NCBI RefSeq assembly: GCF_019097595.1 | Contig: NC_080729.1 | Location: 5,764,917 to 5,828,916, forward strand | Source of the DNA: Hemibagrus wyckioides | Taxonomy: Eukaryota; Chordata; Actinopteri; Siluriformes; Bagridae | DNA: 64,000 nt | Direction: 5' to 3' | Part shown: piece by piece, positions 51,874-63,299 of the stretch | Position numbering within the stretch: position 1 is the stretch's first letter | Layout: every line of letters begins with the position of its first letter | Notes under the pieces: model-generated | The model's database searches: none | What the model was told of the DNA's origin: nothing | What the model saw: only the letters and a program-made list of their open reading frames with translations | Translations under genes and position numbers: made by a program

Positions 51874-54486
51874 ATGGAGGAAAACACGGAGGAGTTGGTC
51901 CCTAAAAAAAACTCATCAGTGATATGGAAATGGTTTGGTGCAAACCAGTTATTTGCAAATGTTGCAATGATAATATTTGCACGTCGGATGGCAACACAAC
52001 GAACCTTTTTAACCACCTCAAAAGAAAGCATCCGAAAGAATATGCCGACAGTCAAATTATAAAGGGACTCCACGCAAGTACATCAGCAGGTACAACCAAG
52101 CAGCCAGAAACTACAAGGTTTAAATAAGCAACTCTAACAAAAGAATCATTTGAGAAAGGAACTCCATATGACAGAACGAGCAAGCGCTGGAAAGATGTAA
52201 CTGACGCGGTGACATTTTACCTGGCCGAAGACATGATTCCCATAAAGACTGTGGAAAATAAGGGCTTTAAAAGACTGCTCAGAGTCGTAGATCCATGTTG
52301 CCAAATACCCAGCTGCAAATATTTTTCCTCCACAGCTTTATTCCGAGTGCCGCAGCAAGATGCAACATGCAATTCAAAACGTAAAGTTTTTTGCTACAAC
52401 AGCTGATTTATGGTCTAGCCGTACGTCAGAGCCTTATTTAAGCCTGACGATACAGAGACAATATATTTCCCAGATGACCACACGAGAGAACTCGTAGCGC
52501 AAGGCCTTAGGGACGCGCTTGAAGGTTGGGGACTGAAAGAAGAAAACATGACCTGCATGACGACAGATAGCGGGGCCAATATGGTGAAGGCGTTGGAGCT
52601 TAACAGCTGGACTCGTCTGCAGGGCTTTGGGCGCAGACTTCACCTAGCTATCGGTGAGTGCAACTAAAAATAAATATTGTCTCTGCCATTCAATATTATT
52701 GTTCATAATAAATGTTTGTAAATAATAAATTAATTAAGAACATTGAACAGGGTAAAATTGAGATTGGTTTGCAATAATAATTGCACTGTTATGTAATTGT
52801 TTTGTATATGAAATGTTTTAGGTGAACATCTAAACGGTTTCAATAAAATTAAAATTATATAATTTTTGTAAATTAAATTTTACATTGTGCATTAGGTTAA
52901 ATCTAATTTAATACATTTCTTTTTTTGTTAGAAAAAAGTGCCAAAGACCCTCGTGTTGAACGTGTAATATCTGTCTGCAAGAAAGTCGTCAGTACATTCT
53001 CGTTCAGCTGGAAGAAAAAGAGGGACTTAAGTAATGCTCAAACTGACCTAAAGCTACCTCAGCAGAAGTTCATCACGGAGTCTCCAACACGATGGGGTTC
53101 GAGACTCAACATGATCGAGAGAGTGCTTGACCAGGAAAAGGTGATTTCTCAGGTCCTGAAGGCAGACAGGAAGACGAGGCATTTAGTCCCATCATGGCAG
53201 GATGTTGACGTGATGGAATCTATGAAAAAGGCTCCGAGTCCTCAGACATTACTGATGCACACTCAGGTGAGGACTATGTGAGTATATCTTATGTAAAGTG
53301 TAGCCTTTTCTTCCCGGCAGGATCCCTTCTATTGTCACCCGACTCGACTCCGAGCTTTCTTCGGGACAAGACTTTCACTTTCTTCTGAGACTTTGCCGGC
53401 AGCTTCAATCGAAGAACTTTGTTTGCACCACCGAAACCTTTTTCGTTCCAGCAGAATCTCTTGCTTACTCCGAGGACTTTGAATCTCCGAACCTCCTTGA
53501 TCCACTACATCAGGACTCTTATCAACGAACCAATGCAAGTAAAAGTTACTAATTATTTTAGATCCGCAATTTTAAGCTGAAGCCCCTTTATTAAGGCGAA
53601 TCCTAATTACCATGACGATTCTCACACTGTTGTAATCAAAACTCGATCTGGAACATGCCATATTTGATCTCTTCCTTAATCTCAATCTCTCTTTGCCTAC
53701 TTATCCCCTCTCTATAATCCTTATCCTGTCTCTTGTGTGTCGTAGTTAGTATGTTTGTTTTATTAAATGCATTTTATTCACGAGTGATTGCCTCTGTGCT
53801 TTGCTCACAATTTCGGGGTCCCTGAACATTGCTCTTGCTAAATTACAGCTAGTACTTTATAAAGTAGTTATTCTTTCGTGGCCAGGAAGATAACTTTCCC
53901 TGGAATTAATACATAATTATACTGTCTGTTCGCTGGACGAACAAATCAAATAATTGTTATTGATTCTGACATAGTTCTAACCCCCCATTTGAATATTTAT
54001 ACTTAATTATAACCAGTTATAATTACACTTAAATATTTAAATTTTGAGCTAAATTCGTTACAAAAGCCAGTGCTTCACCTGTTGAAAGTCAACATTTTGA
54101 GCCTGAATGATGAGGATACTGAACTAACAAAAACGATGAAAACTACCATTCTTGAATACCTCACTGACAAATATCAGGACCCCACCACTGATGACCTGCT
54201 GGATATGGCTTCGCTTGTCGATTCCAGGTTCAAAACACAATACATAGACAAAGACAAGATTGAGGGAATACAAACCAGAGCTGTGTCCGAGCTGGAGTCT
54301 TTGCTGACCATACAGAATCCAGCATCATCAAATCAGCAGCCTACCTCTAGTACCTCAACCTCCACATCACAAAACCCTGATGAAGATCAGACGCCACCCA
54401 AGAAAGCAAAGAGATCACTTGCTAGCTTTTTGAAAGCTTCAGGTGTTGCAAGTGTATCTGCAAGAAGAATCGGGATAAAATCGTGA
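51874..54486 (+). pseudogene. hAT transposase with BED finger, disrupted
   Basis: The N-terminal BED-type zinc finger shows W-WFG, CKCCND and LFNHLKRKHPKEY. A following piece has MTCMTTDSGANMVKALEL (catalytic Asp region) and LQGFGRRLHLAI. 52925-53295 continues SAKDPRVERVISVCKKVVS…ESPTRWGSRL. After the LTR the frame resumes at PVLHLLK (from 54067) to DDLLDMASLVDSRFKTQY and a Ser/Thr-rich end. An apparent intron-like AT-rich gap lies at 52660-52930. Frameshifts and the missing hATC domain make it non-functional. Confidence 0.85.
53299..54062 (+). mobile_element. Solo LTR (gypsy-like) inside the hAT
   Basis: A 764-bp block starts TGTAGC and ends GTTACA, flanked by AAAG on both sides (53295-53298, 54063-54066), i.e. 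a 4-bp target duplication as for Ty3/gypsy elements. The hAT frame reads SYVK before and PVLHL after, so the boundaries are sharp. A poly(A)-type ATTAAA (about 53763) with a GT-rich follow-up is present. No internal retroelement genes, so this is a solo LTR. Confidence 0.88.
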
Positions 54487-55020
54487 TTTTTCCAGAAAAA
54501 ATCGTGATCTATTTTTTTTTTTTTTTTTCCATATCGCCCACCCCTACTTGGGATAAATCAAGAATTGTTTGAAATGGCATATAGATGCATAAATAATACA
54601 TTAATAAATTTAATAATAAATTTGTGGGTTAACAAACATGCATTTAAAAGGGTGTTCAAGACACATTCAATTTATTCCTACAGGAGAAGATGCAGTTTGC
54701 GTGAGTTTGCCTCTGAGCATTATTCAAAAGTCCCAAAATATAAATAGTGAAGAGACGTGGATGACGAGTTTTGTTGACCGTTATAAGAACAGGCCAAATC
54801 GGAGATTTTTTGATGTGTTTGGCTATATTTGCATCTGAATATCACGTGGTGTATAAAGGTCAGTCTTGCAGAAATAAAATCAGATTAGACAACAATTTCG
54901 GCTTTATTGTGAAAAGAACATGTATGCAGCGAGCTGTTGTCAGTTTTGCTCGATTTTCACTCCCAAAGAGTCTGAAAGTTTTTTGTTTTTTTTTGTTTTT
55001 CCTTTCTTAGTTTACTACAA

Positions 55021-55753
55021 TTGTTTTATCCTCACCACCTAGACAGTCAATTGAAACCAGAGGGGTTTAACAATTTTGAACAATTTTCTAGCGACGGCAA
55101 TGTTTGTTTTTGTGATGGATCTGTTCACTTGGTTAGAAATGTAGTAAATACAAATAGAGCACTTTTTGAAAAGGATGCTGATGTCTTGAACACAGCACAA
55201 AACATTGATAATGAGGGGCTATTAGAAGATGGTGCGCACTTTGCCCTGAACAACAATTGGATTGCATGGAATGTGAACATCTTAGACATGATATTTCATA
55301 TCAATATGAAAGTTTTAGCAAGTGGTGATGCGCCGGTGTCTTGTATTTAAAAAAGCGACAATTGTTTGAGTCTGATGGATGGGTTGAGCCTAATTCGGTC
55401 TTTACACGAAACTCAGATGTCTGTTTTCTATAAAATCAGACAATGGTGTCTAAGTAAAATTAGAGGTGGAAGTCCTAAAGCTGTTCATGTTTTTATTACT
55501 GGTGGAACAGGAACTGGGAAAAGTCATTAAGGTGATTAAATATGAAGCAACAAGATTGTCACAAATTGCTTTACACCCAGATGATATTTGTGTTGCATTA
55601 ACTGCTCCAACAGCATACAATTTACAGGCTGCAAAAATTCAAAATACATTTTGTATTGGCACAGATGTGAAGTTTCCATACACACCTTTGGATGAAGAGA
55701 AATTAAATTTTGCGGGCAAAATTTCATGGCCTTTAGATTTTAATTATTATTAG
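55021..55753 (+). pseudogene. Helitron helicase (PIF1-like) remnant
   Basis: 55021-55350 encodes the pre-helicase segment (DSQLKPEGFNNFEQF, ANRALFEKDADVLNTAQN-like). 55480-55753 starts the helicase with Walker A in one frame and the following segment in another. It ends at 55753, before motif II, so the 3' half of the helicase is lost. Confidence 0.8.
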
Positions 55754-57240
55754 CGTGATTGCTGTAAGCAATTATCTTATCATTATTATTACTCGTTTCC
55801 TGTATGCGCTACCAGTCCTAAAGGATAATGGCTAGAAACATGCTTCCAACGTTAAAATGTTGCGCTTGCTGTGCCGAAGTCTGCTATTACTTTTCATGCT
55901 AAGTATTATAGTTTATTTTATATTAATTTCTAAATGTATTTTTCACTGACTTCAGACTTCTACTGTGTTCTTACTCTACTACTTCTTACTCTACAGCCAC
56001 ATAAAATACCTTAAACTTTAGCTATAAGCCTCTTCTCTCTACACATGATGACAAATACTTCACAGTAGCTGTAGTATATAATCACAAGATTATATATATT
56101 TGAGAATGTCTTGCAATAGTTTAAGCAACATATCGCTTTTACATGAACAGTAGTATAACACTAAATCCCCATGTGGTACTATTACAGAGGATGCAATGCT
56201 AATTAGATTTTTTTTTTTTTTGTCCCTGTTACTTTTCATGCTCATACATAGTTTATTTTATATACATTTTATATTTTAATTCATAATACTCAGATTTCTG
56301 CTGTGTGTGAGACTTGGTCAGCTAGAGTGGAGGAACTTGCTACTCTTTCAAGTCTTACTCTACAGCCACCTTAATTTTTTTTTTTTTTTTTAGCCTTTTG
56401 TTTCTGCACATGATGAGACATACTTCATAGGAGTTGTAGTTTTTACGAAAATAAGCGTTCTAGGTAGGAAGATCCGCCGCCAACACATTTGTAAAGTCAC
56501 ACACGATGTATGCATACTTCAGTTTATACTCGGTAATCAGTTGGTGTAGCTGGGTGGTTTTTTAAGCAGAAACTCCTTCATGCTCGCCTGACGGACTGTA
56601 CCTTATCTGGCTTTAGCTTGTATGTATTGAAAATGTCTTGCATTGATTTAAGCAACATATCGCTTTTACATAATGAAGAGTGGTAGAAACTACATCCCTG
56701 TTTTGGTGTATAGCGTATAACACGTATAGCTCAATGTGATGGTTATCTATTGAGTATTATGTATATTTTTTTTATACTGAATTCTGTAAGCTATTTCTGA
56801 TATTTTTTGTAGCTACTTGTACTGCTAACAAATTACTTGTATATAGACAATGTATATAATGTAATGAAAGCTACACTAACACTTAATTTTAATTTATTTA
56901 ATTTAATTTCTGAACTATCAAACATATCCTTAAGTTTTCAGAGTTTGTTGCATAAAATGTGCTGACAAACATAAGAAATAAAAAAGCAACACGAAAAGGT
57001 AATACTATATTATTTTTTACATTAAGGCTTTACATTAACTTTCACGCATTTACAAAATGTGCAAAAACCCTTCTCTTTATAGCCATTGGCACTGACTTAT
57101 CCTGACTTTGAAATATCTTCATATTTGCATCGAACAACCCATGTAAACATACATAAAAAAATAAAGGTCTAATTTCCAATGTAGAAATACTGTATAAACT
57201 GAAATAAATGTTTGCTGTAAACATAAGCTCATCTGCTTAA
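55754..57240. repeat. AT-rich region with imperfect direct repeat
   Basis: About 55885-56165 and 56225-56690 share the ordered words ACTTTTCATGCT…AGTTTATTTTATAT, CTTACTCTACAGCCAC, CACATGATGA(C/G)A(A/C)ATACTTCA, AATGTCTTGCA(A/T)TG(A)TTTAAGCAACATATCGCTTTTACAT. The period is roughly 340-500 bp because of indels. No coding capacity. Confidence 0.65.
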
Positions 57241-57710
57241 GTGAATCTGATGATACGATGTGCATCAAGATGCATAGGTTACGATTTGACATTACGATAC
57301 TGTAAGCCTGGCGCTGTATTGCTTTTTTTTTTTTTATCTAATTGTAAGAAAACTGTCATGGAATAAACACCACCATACACACAAAATCTTGGCAAAAAGT
57401 TAAGTTTATCAGAACTTAACATAGCACTACTTTTCTGTGCAATCTGAACAAAAAATGTGTCTGCAGCGGTAAAGAAATAAGTGCTCAGTCTCACTGTACT
57501 CTCTCTCTTTTTGTGCAACCTGAGCAAGGGATTTAAATCTACCATTATCAATGAAAAATAAGTGCTTACAGGATTTCCAAAGGAAACATTAAACAAGTGT
57601 AAACATTCTTAGATCCTTTTAACTTGGATTTTACATTACTGTAGATCACCTGTCGGTGCTTATTTTTCAATGTCAAGGTTTTTGTGGAGAAAGACCAGCT
57701 GGTCAACATG

Positions 57711-58109
57711 CTACGACTTCAGAACACTTCTTTGTGCGCTAACAAGGTTACCTGCAGTGGAGAAAACTCTCTCCGCAGGGACACTCGTGCCAGGAATGCA
57801 CAGGAACTGCTTTGCTACTCTGGATAACTGAGGGTACTCCGGTTCATTCCACCAACTGAGAGGATTTTCTGGGAGTGGCAAAGGGGTTTGTTCTCTAAAC
57901 CTTTTAATCTCAGATGCAGCAACGTCATGTATGGACTTTGGTGCAGAATTGTCTTCAGCAGAGCCAAATGTAGCTCCAAGCAATGAGCTCTTTAGTCTCT
58001 TTATAGGTGGCTGGCAAGTGGGGGCAGGGGAAGTGGAAGGAGCAGGTGGGCGATCAACCTCCTCTACCTGGTCAGTCTCCTCCAATGGACTGTCTACCTC
58101 CTCTTGCTG
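57711..58109 (-). pseudogene. hAT (ZBED1-like) transposase C-terminal exon
   Basis: After a minus-strand acceptor (TTTTCAG at 58116-58110) the frame reads QQEEVDSPLEETDQVEEVDR, a proline-rich linker, then the hATC dimerisation core NPLSWWNEPEYPQLSRVAKQF, IPGTSVPAERVFSTAGNLVS and QRSVL. A frameshift near 57715 separates the closing VDQLVFLHKNL. The rest of the transposase is not found in the window. A different hAT family from the one at 51653. Confidence 0.85.
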
Positions 58110-58332
58110 CTGAAAACCATGAAAAACATCAAATCACACTAGTTTTAATTTTACAGTAAATTTGCATTAACTACTACAGCACATAATCTGAGCCCAAATT
58201 CATCTTATTGCACATTTTTGTATACAAGTATCCAAGTTCAAATATTAAAACTAAATGGTTATCAGTTTCATCTGTTTATCCATTATGCACGTACTCAACT
58301 CAGTATAGTGAATTGATCAATTGTTGACTAAG

Positions 58333-58584
58333 TTTTTTGGATCCAAAAACAGTTACTCATTTCTGGGTTAATGAACTTTGACTTCAACATTAAGTTTACA
58401 AACATGCTGAACACATTGTGTCACATTGTATTTCCTACACATCCTACGCATGCGCCTTGCACGCATAAACCAGTGGAAGTTTCTCTACATGTTTAAACGT
58501 TACTCAATCAAATAATGTTACACTGTGTGCAACAGGAACTCTAAACAATTTACAGACATACTCTCAAAACATTATGCGGAATTC
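58333..58584. repeat. Paralogous segment, uninterrupted copy
   Basis: Shares TTGGATCCAAAAACAGTTAC… to …AAAACATTATGCGGAATTC with 61763-62343 at about 90% or better. This copy has a single A-CGCATGCG site where the other has an insert. Confidence 0.9.
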
Positions 58585-59145
58585 GAATATTAAAGTCACA
58601 TGCAGACAAAATGGTACACCGTATAACATTTAACTATACCTAGATACTAATCATACAAATACACCATAATACCACATTTCAAACATAAAACTTAGCAACA
58701 CAACCAGTCCTTGAATTTATTATTGAACCAGTTATTGAATTTATTTTGTTTTGACAGCTTTCATCATACTGTGACACCACAACTGACGGTGGGTTTATTC
58801 CTTGTGTGGCTTTCGTGGCGACTTCCTCAGACACGTTTAGGCTTGATGTTTGAAACACCATTGTGTTGGGTTTCATGAAAATTTGTCTGTTCCTGTTATG
58901 GGGAGAGAACGAGAGCGAGCGAGAACGAGAACGAGAACACACACACACACACCAGGAACTGGAGTAGCAGGATCCGGGTGAGGCAGCAGAGCAGGGATCA
59001 TGACAGTTGCACTTCAGACACGGTTCTTCCGTTTGCTGTGTTGAACTTCCTTAACTTCTTTCCCATCAAGTTTGACTACATCTACTAAGGGAAAAAGCTC
59101 AAACAGATCATCTATATTAACACCTGGAACTAACTGCAAAACTAT
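58585..59145. other. Intergenic, (CA)/(GAGC)-rich patch only
   Basis: Around 58905-58955 is a G/A-rich then (AC)n run. No gene recognised. Confidence 0.4.
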
Positions 59146-59679
59146 TAGGGATGTGCAATATGGACAAAATAATCATATTGCGATTTTGGCAATTGTGTTT
59201 TTTTTCCCCCAAACATGCTACATTCTAAATGTATTCAGTGCAGAAGTGTATAAAACATTTCACAATGAAATAACAGTATTAACAACTTGATGAACACAAC
59301 TGCAATAAACTGTCTTTAAAACAGACAACATGAAATAAATGAAGGTTAACTAACCGAAATTCCAGTCATAACAATAAATAAACTTCAAAATTGTTTTTCA
59401 GTGCACACATTTTACTATAAAATAACACTGTACAGTAGTATTATTTTGTGTTCTTTCCTCCCATCCGCCTATTCTGTTCTCCCACTCAGCTTCGTCGATA
59501 ATTTGCGCGGTGCACTGAGTGAGCTCTGATTGGTTAACATCTTAAACATGCACACAAGAACGTTGCAGTATTCTGAAACAAAATATAAATAAATGAATTA
59601 ATAAAATTGCAGCCTTATGCGGTTTAGAAATCGTATGTGCTCAAATCACTACTGTTTTGTGATTAATTGCACAGCCCTA
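59146..59679. mobile_element. hAT-type MITE (534 bp)
   Basis: Ends TAGGGATGTGCAAT and ATTGCACAGCCCTA are inverted repeats. The flanking octamers AAAACTAT (59138-59145) and GAAACTAT (59680-59687) form an 8-bp target duplication with one change. No transposase coding. Confidence 0.88.
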
Positions 59680-59879
59680 GAAACTATCTCTGGAGTACTA
59701 ATGAGATCTCCAGAATCATTTTGTACTCCAGATTATCTTTCCTTCCTTGGAAGCCAGTCTAACGATTGTAACATGAACGTGTTCTGTTTTCATGGTCATT
59801 TCCTATTGAAACACACAATGCATCAAATGACCATCACATACACCAACCACAATTTTTACATATATATATAAAAATAATA

Positions 59880-61138
59880 TTCCTTCAATCAGCAAATGTA
59901 TCCTTCCCTTGATATACTTCAAAGTCCAGCATCAGACCATCTGGAGAAGCAAGCACAAAAACCTTTAAAACCAGTAGGGTATGGCTTGCCCGGAACAAAC
60001 TGCCTGATGGGACAGCGGCCTGTAAAAGGGATCATCTGCTCATCGATGCAGACTCTTCCTGGTTTCGGGAGGGCAAGGCAGCCTTGCCTTACTCCGTCCA
60101 GAAGTGGCCTGACTCTCCAAAGAATGTCTTTCTTCTTGGTTTCCTCTGTTACATCTATGTCATTGACAAGTTTCAGTGAGTTTCTCAACTTGAACCTGGT
60201 CCTCGTCATTTTATGGCTTATTATTGGCACTTTAGTTTTGCTGGCCCAAAACATTCTGATTCTGGGAAAGCCAAGGCAGGCCATGTGGATTGAAATGCCA
60301 AAGAATATCCTCATTTCTTCAGTGGTGGTGTTGAGGGAGATAGCCTTTGTCTGTAGCTCTCTCTGATTTGTAAATGCTGCCAAGTCTTCAAAGACTTTGT
60401 CAATGTAGTGTGAAAAGTACTGAATAGGACTCCAGTTTCTACGAATGGTGGGGTCCTCTTGACAGTCAGGAGGCCTGAGCAGCAAACACAAACAATCATT
60501 GAGGTAATGAACACAGTGTCTTGTCTTATCTTATTGTATCTATCTATGTCTGTCTATCTACCGTACATGCTGGTCTTGGGCCACAGAGGACGACGGGTTT
60601 CCTGTTCATCTGTGTCTGTCAGCTCATCTGATGAGCCTCCTGCCTCATCTTCTGAGCTTTCTCTCTCTTCTTCAGCAAGCGCATCCTCATCCTCAGCATT
60701 TTCCTCATCTGACAGTTCCAGATCTGAATCTCCCTCAACCATTCGATACAAAATTCTCTCTGCCTTGGTTCTGCCTTCGATAATAGTGTAAAATTGGTTG
60801 AATGAAAAATAGTTAAACAACCATTTATTTATTACATTAATTACTTTACATAGAAAATGCATATTTTGAGGCAGAAAACTGAATGTATACAGAAAACTAG
60901 CAAGCTAGTTAGCTATTAGCTTACCCCATTAAATCGTTCTTATGTCCATTACAGCTGACATCCCTAAAAGGGCTACTATTTTTCCTGACAAAGTTTAACT
61001 CATCTCTGACCCCATATTATAATTCCTGACATGTTCATAAACAAGAAAATATGTGATTATAATAGGTGAAAAATTATCTTAACAATGTGACTTACCTTTT
61101 CTTTTTTCCTGACAGGCATGTTTTGCTGCAGTCTCCAT
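59880..61138 (-). pseudogene. piggyBac transposase relic, three exons, truncated
   Basis: On the minus strand: exon 1, 61138-61096, starts METAAKHACQEKRK with a G|GTAAGT donor. Exon 2, about 60782-60559, is acidic (RTKAERILYRMVEGDSD, SDEEN, SSEDEAGGSSDELTDTD). Exon 3, 60473 to about 59890, has [47 protein letters not shown] and [12 protein letters not shown] with the first catalytic Asp. A frameshift near 59960 precedes [15 protein letters not shown], after which the protein is cut off, so the remaining catalytic Asp residues are lost. Not a PGBD host gene as far as can be seen. Confidence 0.85.
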
Positions 61139-61762
61139 TTTCTCAGCATGTAAACAAAGTTCCCCTCATCTCACCCAAACATATGAGATAGCATTGGAAA
61201 GGCCAGGATGTCCTCTATTGAGCACATCAGGCCTTAGTAGTGTAGCTCAAATGAGTCAAAAGATGTACATCAAAAACTAATGTCCATCACAGAGGACAAA
61301 AATGAATAGGCTGAGTCTCAGGAGGATATAACACAAATATAGCATCTATAGTTAGTATTACTACAAGCACTTACCTCAACACATGTATACTGTCCTAATG
61401 AAATTTAATCCCATATGTTTGGCTGTTGATGTACCGACAATGGGTAATCTTTAGACATATTATTTGTCAGTGTTTCAGGGGCTGCTTCGCTCCACAGTGT
61501 CACAGTTTGTTGATCACAGGAACTGGTCCATCCTTTGTCTCCACACATTGCACCACTGTGTTCTTTGAATAAACTAAACAAAAAAAAAAATCATACAAGC
61601 AAACAAATTGCTGACATTTAATACATAATTGTCAAAAAACAATATTTATACATTTATACCATCTAATATGGACATTCATGTCTGCTTAATAATAAATTAT
61701 GATGATCACACACACATTCAACTCAGAGTCAACAAACTGACAATTGATAAATTTCCTATAAT
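61139..61762. other. Nothing recognised
   Basis: May include the 5' end of the piggyBac relic; no inverted repeat or TTAA-flanked end was identified. Confidence 0.35.
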
Positions 61763-62343
61763 TTTTTTTGGATCCAAAAACAGTTACTCATTTCTGGGAT
61801 AATGAACTTTGACTTCAACATTAAGTTTACAAACATGCTGTACACATTGTCACATATTTCCTACACATCCTATGCATCGTCACATCCAGACGCCCCCGCC
61901 TTGTGTGGGGCTCGAACCCGGACCATGGTGGTGCATTAGGTAACACTAACTAAACTGAAACAAACAAAACCTTTAACGTAACCTAAGCCATGACTTTAAC
62001 CAGGACATAGTACATGAACAATCAACAATGACAGGTACACAAGGATGCCTATTTAAAGGGCTACACATTACACAGGTGACACAACAGGGTAGGAGAACAA
62101 TGGGAAAGGCGTGGCACAAAATACACACAAAGAAGCAGGCTTCCAAGGTTCACCTGCCAGCGCCCTCTCCAGGCCTGGCAGGGAACTGTCCAGCTGTTCC
62201 TGACACGCATGCGCCTTGCACGCATAAACCAATGGAAGTTTCTCTATGTGTTTAAACGTTACTGAATCAAACAATGTTACGCTGTGTGCAACAGAAACTC
62301 TAAACAATTTACAGACATAGTCTCAAAACATTATGCGGAATTC
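61763..62343. repeat. Paralogous segment, copy interrupted by an LTR-like insert
   Basis: Two halves (61763-61877 and 62206-62343) match 58333-58584; the insert at 61878-62205 has no counterpart there. Confidence 0.9.
61878..62205 (-). mobile_element. Probable solo LTR (328 bp)
   Basis: On the minus strand it runs TGTCAGGAAC…GATGTGACG, flanked by ATGCG and ATGCA (5-bp target duplication with one transition). It holds a TATA-like TTTAAATAG near its middle. The empty site at 58333-58584 confirms an insertion. It ends CG rather than CA, so the LTR identity is likely but not certain. Confidence 0.6.
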
Positions 62344-62650
62344 CAGCAGGGGTTGCCATATGTCTTTGTTTATGTTTTGTGTTCTCACGTGTTTGCCCCG
62401 TCCGATCCTTAGCCCGTTCCCGCCTCTGCACATGATTACCTTCCCTATATATACGGGTTCTGTTGTGTGTGGTTTTGCTTAGTCCTCATCGTTATTGTGT
62501 GGCCTCTTCTGTTCTCTGGATTTTATTTTGTGTTGAGTTTTTCCCCCAGTGTTTCCGTGTATTTTTCTGTTTATTTTTAAAAATAAAGTAGATTATCCCG
62601 ACTGGCTGCTATCCCTGCACTTAAATACGTATCAAATACGTGTATTCGCT
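62344..62650 (+). repeat. Possible LTR/retroelement promoter fragment
   Basis: CTATATATAC (about 62453), a T/GT-rich stretch, then AAAATAAAG (about 62580) give a TATA-to-poly(A) layout like a fish LTR. Ends and target duplication not found. Confidence 0.35.
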
Positions 62651-62974
62651 AAACACCATTCTTCGTAACTTAGCGTTCTTCACCGTGCTTTTATTCTCGT
62701 TCTCCTGTAAACAAAATATCACATCCGGATCCCAAAACAAAAGACAATGCATTTAACCTATACCATTTTCGTACGTCAATTGGTCAAGCTTGCTTTCAGT
62801 AATCACAGGCATTTTCTTCAGGAAATGCAGCTTTCTAGTTATAGATGAGATCTCAATGGTGGACTGTTGGCATACATTCATGGAAAATTACGCCAAATTA
62901 AACAAACTGGAGACTTTTCTCCTTTTGATAATGTTAGCGGTTGGAGATTTTTTTCCAGTTGCCTCCTAAAAATA

Positions 62975-63105
62975 TGTTATTAAAAAATAACAATCCTTAT
63001 GAAAACAACAGGGTCCTGCAGACTACTAGTGCTTGGGCCCTAATAAAAAAATAATCCTTAGAAGAACAAGTGGGTCCTGCGCACTACTAGTGCTTGGGCT
63101 CTAAA
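62975..63105. repeat. Two tandem copies of a ~64-bp dispersed repeat
   Basis: The unit AATAATCCTTA(G)AAGAACAA…GGGTCCTGC(G/A)CACTACTAGTGCTTGGGC(C/T)CTAA occurs twice side by side. Confidence 0.8.
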
Positions 63106-63299
63106 GATTGCTAAGCAAATCCATCATGCTGTGAGATTTACCAAAAACACAGCAATTACCTTTGCAGGCGCGTCTATCTTATACTGCTGTAAAAACAAAG
63201 CTGGATACTCTTTCTTTCTGTATAATTAGCTGTAACCTTTGCCGCGATCCAGATTGTTACAAACCAAGTGTCCAGATTGAGGTTATGTAGATCAGAATA

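Larger units (their letters stand above)
51653..54546 (+). mobile_element. hAT element (ZBED-like) inserted in the Helitron
   Basis: Ends TAGGGGCGTGCGATATGA (51653) and CCATATCGCCCACCCCTA (to 54546) are imperfect inverted repeats. The flanking octamers TTTGGGAT (51645-51652) and CTTGGGAT (54547-54554) are the 8-bp hAT target duplication with one change. Without the solo LTR inside it, the element is 2130 bp and lacks the C-terminal dimerisation region. Confidence 0.92.
50820..55753 (+). mobile_element. Helitron (Rep/helicase remnant) split by a hAT insertion
   Basis: Left part 50850-51640: Helitron-like N-terminal/Rep domain (FDEGYRFLNPVCGTPAFW, PTWFCSFSSADIRW, EKCELLRHNPATAARMF) with an HUH-type HVH at 51292-51300. 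Right part 54555-55753: helicase region with GGTGTGKSH (Walker A, 55501-55527), DDICVALTAPTAYNLQ and IQNTFCIGTDVKFPYTPL. Several frameshifts and stops; the termini (TC…CTRR with hairpin) were not located. Helitrons transpose by rolling-circle replication. Confidence 0.85.

Noticed and set aside
53335..53538. Minus-strand frame inside the solo LTR
   Set aside because: No similarity to a known protein and wholly inside the LTR; treated as chance.
60459..60791. Plus-strand Ser-rich frame
   Set aside because: Antisense of the acidic piggyBac exon 2.
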